Shown here: in pieces, positions 61,143 through 64,000 of the stretch
Layout: each line of letters starts with the position of its first letter
Numbering within the stretch: the first letter of the stretch is position 1
Assembly (NCBI GenBank): GCA_947628755.1
Contig: CANRBC010000008.1
Location: forward strand, 40,443-104,442
Source of the DNA: an uncultured Clostridia bacterium
Lineage (GTDB): Bacteria; Bacillota; Clostridia; Lachnospirales; CAG-274
Reading direction: 5' to 3'
DNA: 64,000 nucleotides
The notes under the pieces: model-generated
Seen by the model: only the letters and a program-made list of their open reading frames with translations
Told to the model about the DNA's origin: nothing
Databases searched by the model: none
Position numbers and translations under genes: made by a program

Positions 61143-63245
61143 ATGCGCAAATTTTTAGACAATATCAAAAATGACAAAAAGCTCATGCTCATATACTGGC
61201 TCATATTTGTTGTGATTCTGGAGCTTACTCTGTTCAATTTCAGATTTTATCAGGGACTGGGTTATGACAAGATAACCCTTAAGGATGCTGAAATGGACAG
61301 TCTGACAGAGCCTTTGGGCAACAACGAGTTTCACTTTACAAACGACGGAGCTAAAATAACCTTCAAAAACATAAATGCCGAAGTCAAAAATATATATTTC
61401 GATATAAACAATACGGCGACTCTTCCTCAGAATCCGACTTTTGACGATAAAAAAATATATGAAGAGGGCAAAAGGGTAAGGCTTACCGTAATTATCGATG
61501 ACGAAGGCACAAGCAGAGGCATAACCATGCCCGAAAGGTATATTGTATCCACTGTTGAAAGGACTAAATATATACCCCTTAATTTAAGCGGCGTTACAAA
61601 TACGCTTACTCTTGACCTCGGCAATGTTGCAAACAAGACCTTTAAGATAAACAGCGTTGCCATAAACAAGGGAGTGCCATTCAGAATCAGCTTTATAAGG
61701 GTGCTGGTGCTGTTTTTATGCGGCATACTGCTCTATATAATAAGACCCGGCTCAGAGTTCTATAAATACAGGCTGAAATCCGGCAATACCTTACAGAAAA
61801 AGCTCATTATAATTATAATGGCGCTGCATATAGTGCTTATGGAGGCAGGCTGCTTCATAAATCCCATGTATGTATACAACACCGTGGGACATCAGAATCA
61901 GTATAACGAGCTTGCTGACGCCATATTGGACGGTCATTTTTATCTGAATGATGTTCCCGACCCTAAGCTGGCTGAGCTTGACAACCCCTACGACCCCGAA
62001 AAGAGGTATCAGGCAGGAGCCTATGCAAGCTGGGATCACGCCTATTACAACAATAAGTATTATGTGTATTTTGGCATAGTGCCTGCGCTTATTTTCAATA
62101 TTCCGGCTAAGCTGCTTTTCCGCAAGGATATTATACCGCACACCTGCATACTCATACTTATGCCTGTGTTTGTAATTATGAGCTATCTGCTTATATACGC
62201 CATAGTCAGTAAATTCAAGGACAAGGAGGGCAGAGGCATATCTCTGCTGCTCTATCTCATGCTTACGGCGTTGTTCATAAACAGCGCAGGCTCGGTATAT
62301 ATAATGTTATGGCCGGACCTTTACGGACTGCCTATATTTACTGCTCTTACATTGGCAGTATCGGGACTGTATTTCTGGCTCTCTGCCTTAAGGGATACCG
62401 ACGGCGCTCAAAAGCTGAGCGCCCCAAGGCTGCTTATAGGCTCTCTTCTGCTTTCGCTTATAGCTGGAGCAAGACCCCAGGTGCTTGTGATACTGTTTAT
62501 TGCAATACCTCTTTTTTGGAATGCTGTATTTAAGGAAAGAAAGCTGTTTTCTAAGGACAGTATAAAGCAGACCCTTTGTTTTGCGCTTCCCATAGCGCTT
62601 ACAGCCGCCTTTATGTGCTTTTATAACTATTCAAGATTCGGCTCTGTTACCGAATTCGGAGTTACCTACAATCTTACTACAAACGATATAACGGCAAGAG
62701 GCTTTATGCCTGGCAGACTGGCTCAGGGCATTTTCTCATATATACTGCAGCCTATTGCTCTTGAGGGCAGATTCCCTTATCTTATAGCGCCCAGCGGAGG
62801 CACGGGATTTATGGGAGTTACAATAAGCGAGGGCAGCTATGGCGGAATACTTTTCCAAGCTCCCATTATATTTATACTTATGCTTATACCAAAGCTCAGA
62901 AAGGAGCTTAAGGAAAGAGGTCTTATGGCAATAACCGTAATGCTCCTATGCTTCGGTATACTTCTGGCAGGTCTTGACTCCGTACTTAGCGGCATACTTT
63001 CCAGATATGCCATGGACTTTAACTGGATGTTTATACTTGCGTCTATAATGGTATTATGCGCTGCCTATATCAAATACGAGGGTAGGGACTACTGCAATAT
63101 ATTGAACTACTGTGTACCGATATGCTTTGTTATATCCATGCTCATAGGCTTCGGACTGTTTATGGGCATAAGAGTATACTCACCCTTTGACTCAAATCCG
63201 GAAACTTACTGGAAAATAGCTACCGCTATACAATTCTGGCTATAA
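61143..63245 (+). CDS. Polytopic membrane protein, putative glycosyltransferase
   Basis: The 700-residue protein has one N-terminal membrane segment (LIYWLIFVVILELTLFNF), an extracellular beta-type domain (about 50-180), and then about eleven membrane segments. The loop YNELADAILDGHFYLNDVPD followed by YDPEKRYQAGAYASWDHAYY resembles the first external loop of large GT-C-like membrane proteins. No exact family is recognised. It follows the previous membrane protein by 21 bp with a GGGG site and precedes fumB by 15 bp. Confidence 0.7.
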   Translation: MRKFLDNIKNDKKLMLIYWLIFVVILELTLFNFRFYQGLGYDKITLKDAEMDSLTEPLGNNEFHFTNDGAKITFKNINAEVKNIYFDINNTATLPQNPTFDDKKIYEEGKRVRLTVIIDDEGTSRGITMPERYIVSTVERTKYIPLNLSGVTNTLTLDLGNVANKTFKINSVAINKGVPFRISFIRVLVLFLCGILLYIIRPGSEFYKYRLKSGNTLQKKLIIIIMALHIVLMEAGCFINPMYVYNTVGHQNQYNELADAILDGHFYLNDVPDPKLAELDNPYDPEKRYQAGAYASWDHAYYNNKYYVYFGIVPALIFNIPAKLLFRKDIIPHTCILILMPVFVIMSYLLIYAIVSKFKDKEGRGISLLLYLMLTALFINSAGSVYIMLWPDLYGLPIFTALTLAVSGLYFWLSALRDTDGAQKLSAPRLLIGSLLLSLIAGARPQVLVILFIAIPLFWNAVFKERKLFSKDSIKQTLCFALPIALTAAFMCFYNYSRFGSVTEFGVTYNLTTNDITARGFMPGRLAQGIFSYILQPIALEGRFPYLIAPSGGTGFMGVTISEGSYGGILFQAPIIFILMLIPKLRKELKERGLMAITVMLLCFGILLAGLDSVLSGILSRYAMDFNWMFILASIMVLCAAYIKYEGRDYCNILNYCVPICFVISMLIGFGLFMGIRVYSPFDSNPETYWKIATAIQFWL

Positions 63246-63260
63246 CTGGAGGCTTTCTAT

Positions 63261-63803
63261 ATGAATATAACAACACCTATAACAAGAGAAAAGGCAAGAA
63301 GCCTTAAGGCAGGGGATATGGTGTATATAACGGGAGTTATATACACCGCAAGGGACGCTGCTCACAAGAGAATGCTTGAAAACTTGGAAAAGGGCATACC
63401 CCTGCCCATAGACCTTAATGAGCAGACAATATACTTTGCCGGTCCTGCTCCTGCTAAGCCCGGAGAGCCCATAGGCTCTGTTGGTCCTACCACAAGCTAC
63501 CGAATGGACGCCTATTCTCCCAAAACCATAGAGCTTGGTCTTACCTGTATGATAGGCAAGGGCGCAAGAAATAAAGCCGTAGTCGACGCTATGAAAAAAT
63601 ACGGCGCAGTATATATAGGGGCTGTGGGCGGAGCAGGCGCTCTCTTAAGCGAATGTGTTAAGAAATGCGATGTTGTCGCTTATGAGGACCTTGGCTCTGA
63701 GGCAATACACCGCCTTGAGGTAGAAAATTTCCCGGGTATAGTCATTATTGACAGCAAGGGCAATAACCTCTATGAAACAGAGCCTCCTAAATACAAAAAA
63801 TAG
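63261..63803 (+). CDS. fumB: Class I fumarate hydratase, beta subunit
   Basis: This is the C-terminal-half subunit of two-part fumarase. The 180 residues contain the family blocks ITREKARSLKAGDMVYITG, RDAAHKRMLE, IYFAGPAPAKPGEPIGSVGP, TTSYRMDAYSP and GKGARNKAVVDAMKKYGAVY, with YEDLGSEAIHRLEVENFP near the end. It must pair with the alpha subunit encoded at 56604. GGAGG lies 11 bases before the ATG. Being last in the same-strand run, it is probably still co-transcribed with alpha. Confidence 0.93.
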   Translation: MNITTPITREKARSLKAGDMVYITGVIYTARDAAHKRMLENLEKGIPLPIDLNEQTIYFAGPAPAKPGEPIGSVGPTTSYRMDAYSPKTIELGLTCMIGKGARNKAVVDAMKKYGAVYIGAVGGAGALLSECVKKCDVVAYEDLGSEAIHRLEVENFPGIVIIDSKGNNLYETEPPKYKK

Positions 63804-63820
63804 GGCGTAATGCCCTCTTT
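63802..63820 (+). terminator. Short terminator after fumB
   Basis: AGGGC and GCCCT pair around GTAAT, followed by CTTT. It is weak but well placed before the tRNA. Confidence 0.55.
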
Positions 63821-63822
63821 CT

Positions 63823-63894
63823 GCACTCCTAGTCTAATGGATAAAACGCTCGGCTCCGGACTGAGAAATGGGGGTTCGATTCCCCCGGAGTGCA
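63823..63894 (+). tRNA. tRNA-Arg (anticodon CCG)
   Basis: The acceptor stem GCACTCC/GGAGTGC is perfect, followed by discriminator A. The anticodon arm CTCGG-CTCCGGA-CTGAG gives anticodon CCG, and the T arm GGGGGTTCGATTCCCCC is standard. The 3' CCA is not encoded. It reads CGG arginine codons. Confidence 0.95.
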
Positions 63895-64000
63895 TATAAA
63901 AATGAGAAAAATATTAATATACATTAGGTAATTGCGAAACTCGCCAGGCTCGTTAACGATTTTGAACCAAAACAGGGAATGATTCGTGCAGAGCCCAAAT
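63895..64000. other. Sequence after tRNA-Arg, unassigned
   Basis: The last 106 bases carry no ORF or terminator that I can recognise. The stretch from about 63930 (TTGCGAAACTCGCCAGG) looks unlike the preceding intergenic DNA and could be the edge of an inserted element, but nothing confirms this. Confidence 0.3.

Overview
The window reads as a chromosomal segment of a Gram-positive anaerobe of the class Clostridia. The evidence is the rpmH-rnpA-yidD-yidC-jag-mnmE-mnmG gene order, the ireB-ruvX-DUF1292 trio, RNase J, a BofC-like protein, SLH-domain surface proteins, strong GGAGG ribosome binding sites and cobalt-early (anaerobic) cobalamin genes. A secreted family 9 pectate lyase and cohesin-like modules fit a plant-polysaccharide (pectin) degrading gut organism; a Monoglobus-like lineage is a guess only. 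Most genes prefer AUA for isoleucine, but the two giant secreted proteins do not.

Layout. 0-2.4 kb: murI and ddl (peptidoglycan precursors, minus strand), then a compact locus with the architecture of a type I toxin-antitoxin pair. 2.5-6 kb: ireB, ruvX, DUF1292, RNase J and an ArsC/Spx-family protein. 6.4-19.4 kb: a YitT-family membrane protein, then the rpmH to mnmG ribosome/membrane-insertion/tRNA-modification cluster, interrupted between mnmE and mnmG by a two-gene SatD-like/DUF3307 cassette with its own perfect promoter and palindromic operators; then nagA, a PurM-like protein, asnB and a HIT protein. 19.4-23.8 kb: an SLH surface protein, a BofC-like protein, Mn-type superoxide dismutase and ferritin. 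23.9-30.3 kb: cbiD-cbiF-cbiG-cbiH and a trifunctional CobK-CbiE-CbiT fusion, ending in a lipoprotein gene. 30.4-32.4 kb: three minus-strand genes resembling a fragment of a phage-tail module. 32.5-37.2 kb: an ABC exporter with GldG-like and DUF4340 partners. 37.9-42 kb: phnX, murG, a secreted copper-amine-oxidase-like domain protein, a small Nif11-like protein, rsmG and a GNAT acetyltransferase. 42.7-55.7 kb: two giant secreted proteins, one with SLH and cohesin-like modules and one with a PL9 pectate lyase. 56.6-63.9 kb: the two subunits of class I fumarase separated by four surface-glycan genes, then tRNA-Arg(CCG).

The long intergenic gaps (about 6.0, 21.4, 37.3, 42.1, 47.6-49.0 and 55.8-56.4 kb) hold a family of composite palindromic repeats bounded by inverted CGACCCT/AGGGTCG ends. 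A second, roughly 60-85 bp palindromic element is nested inside them; I count eleven copies, in both orientations, and empty sites can be compared with filled ones. The observations I rate highest are the type I toxin-antitoxin-like locus, the self-regulated SatD/DUF3307 cassette whose N-terminal domain shows nucleotidyl-cyclase-like motifs, and this two-tier nested repeat family.
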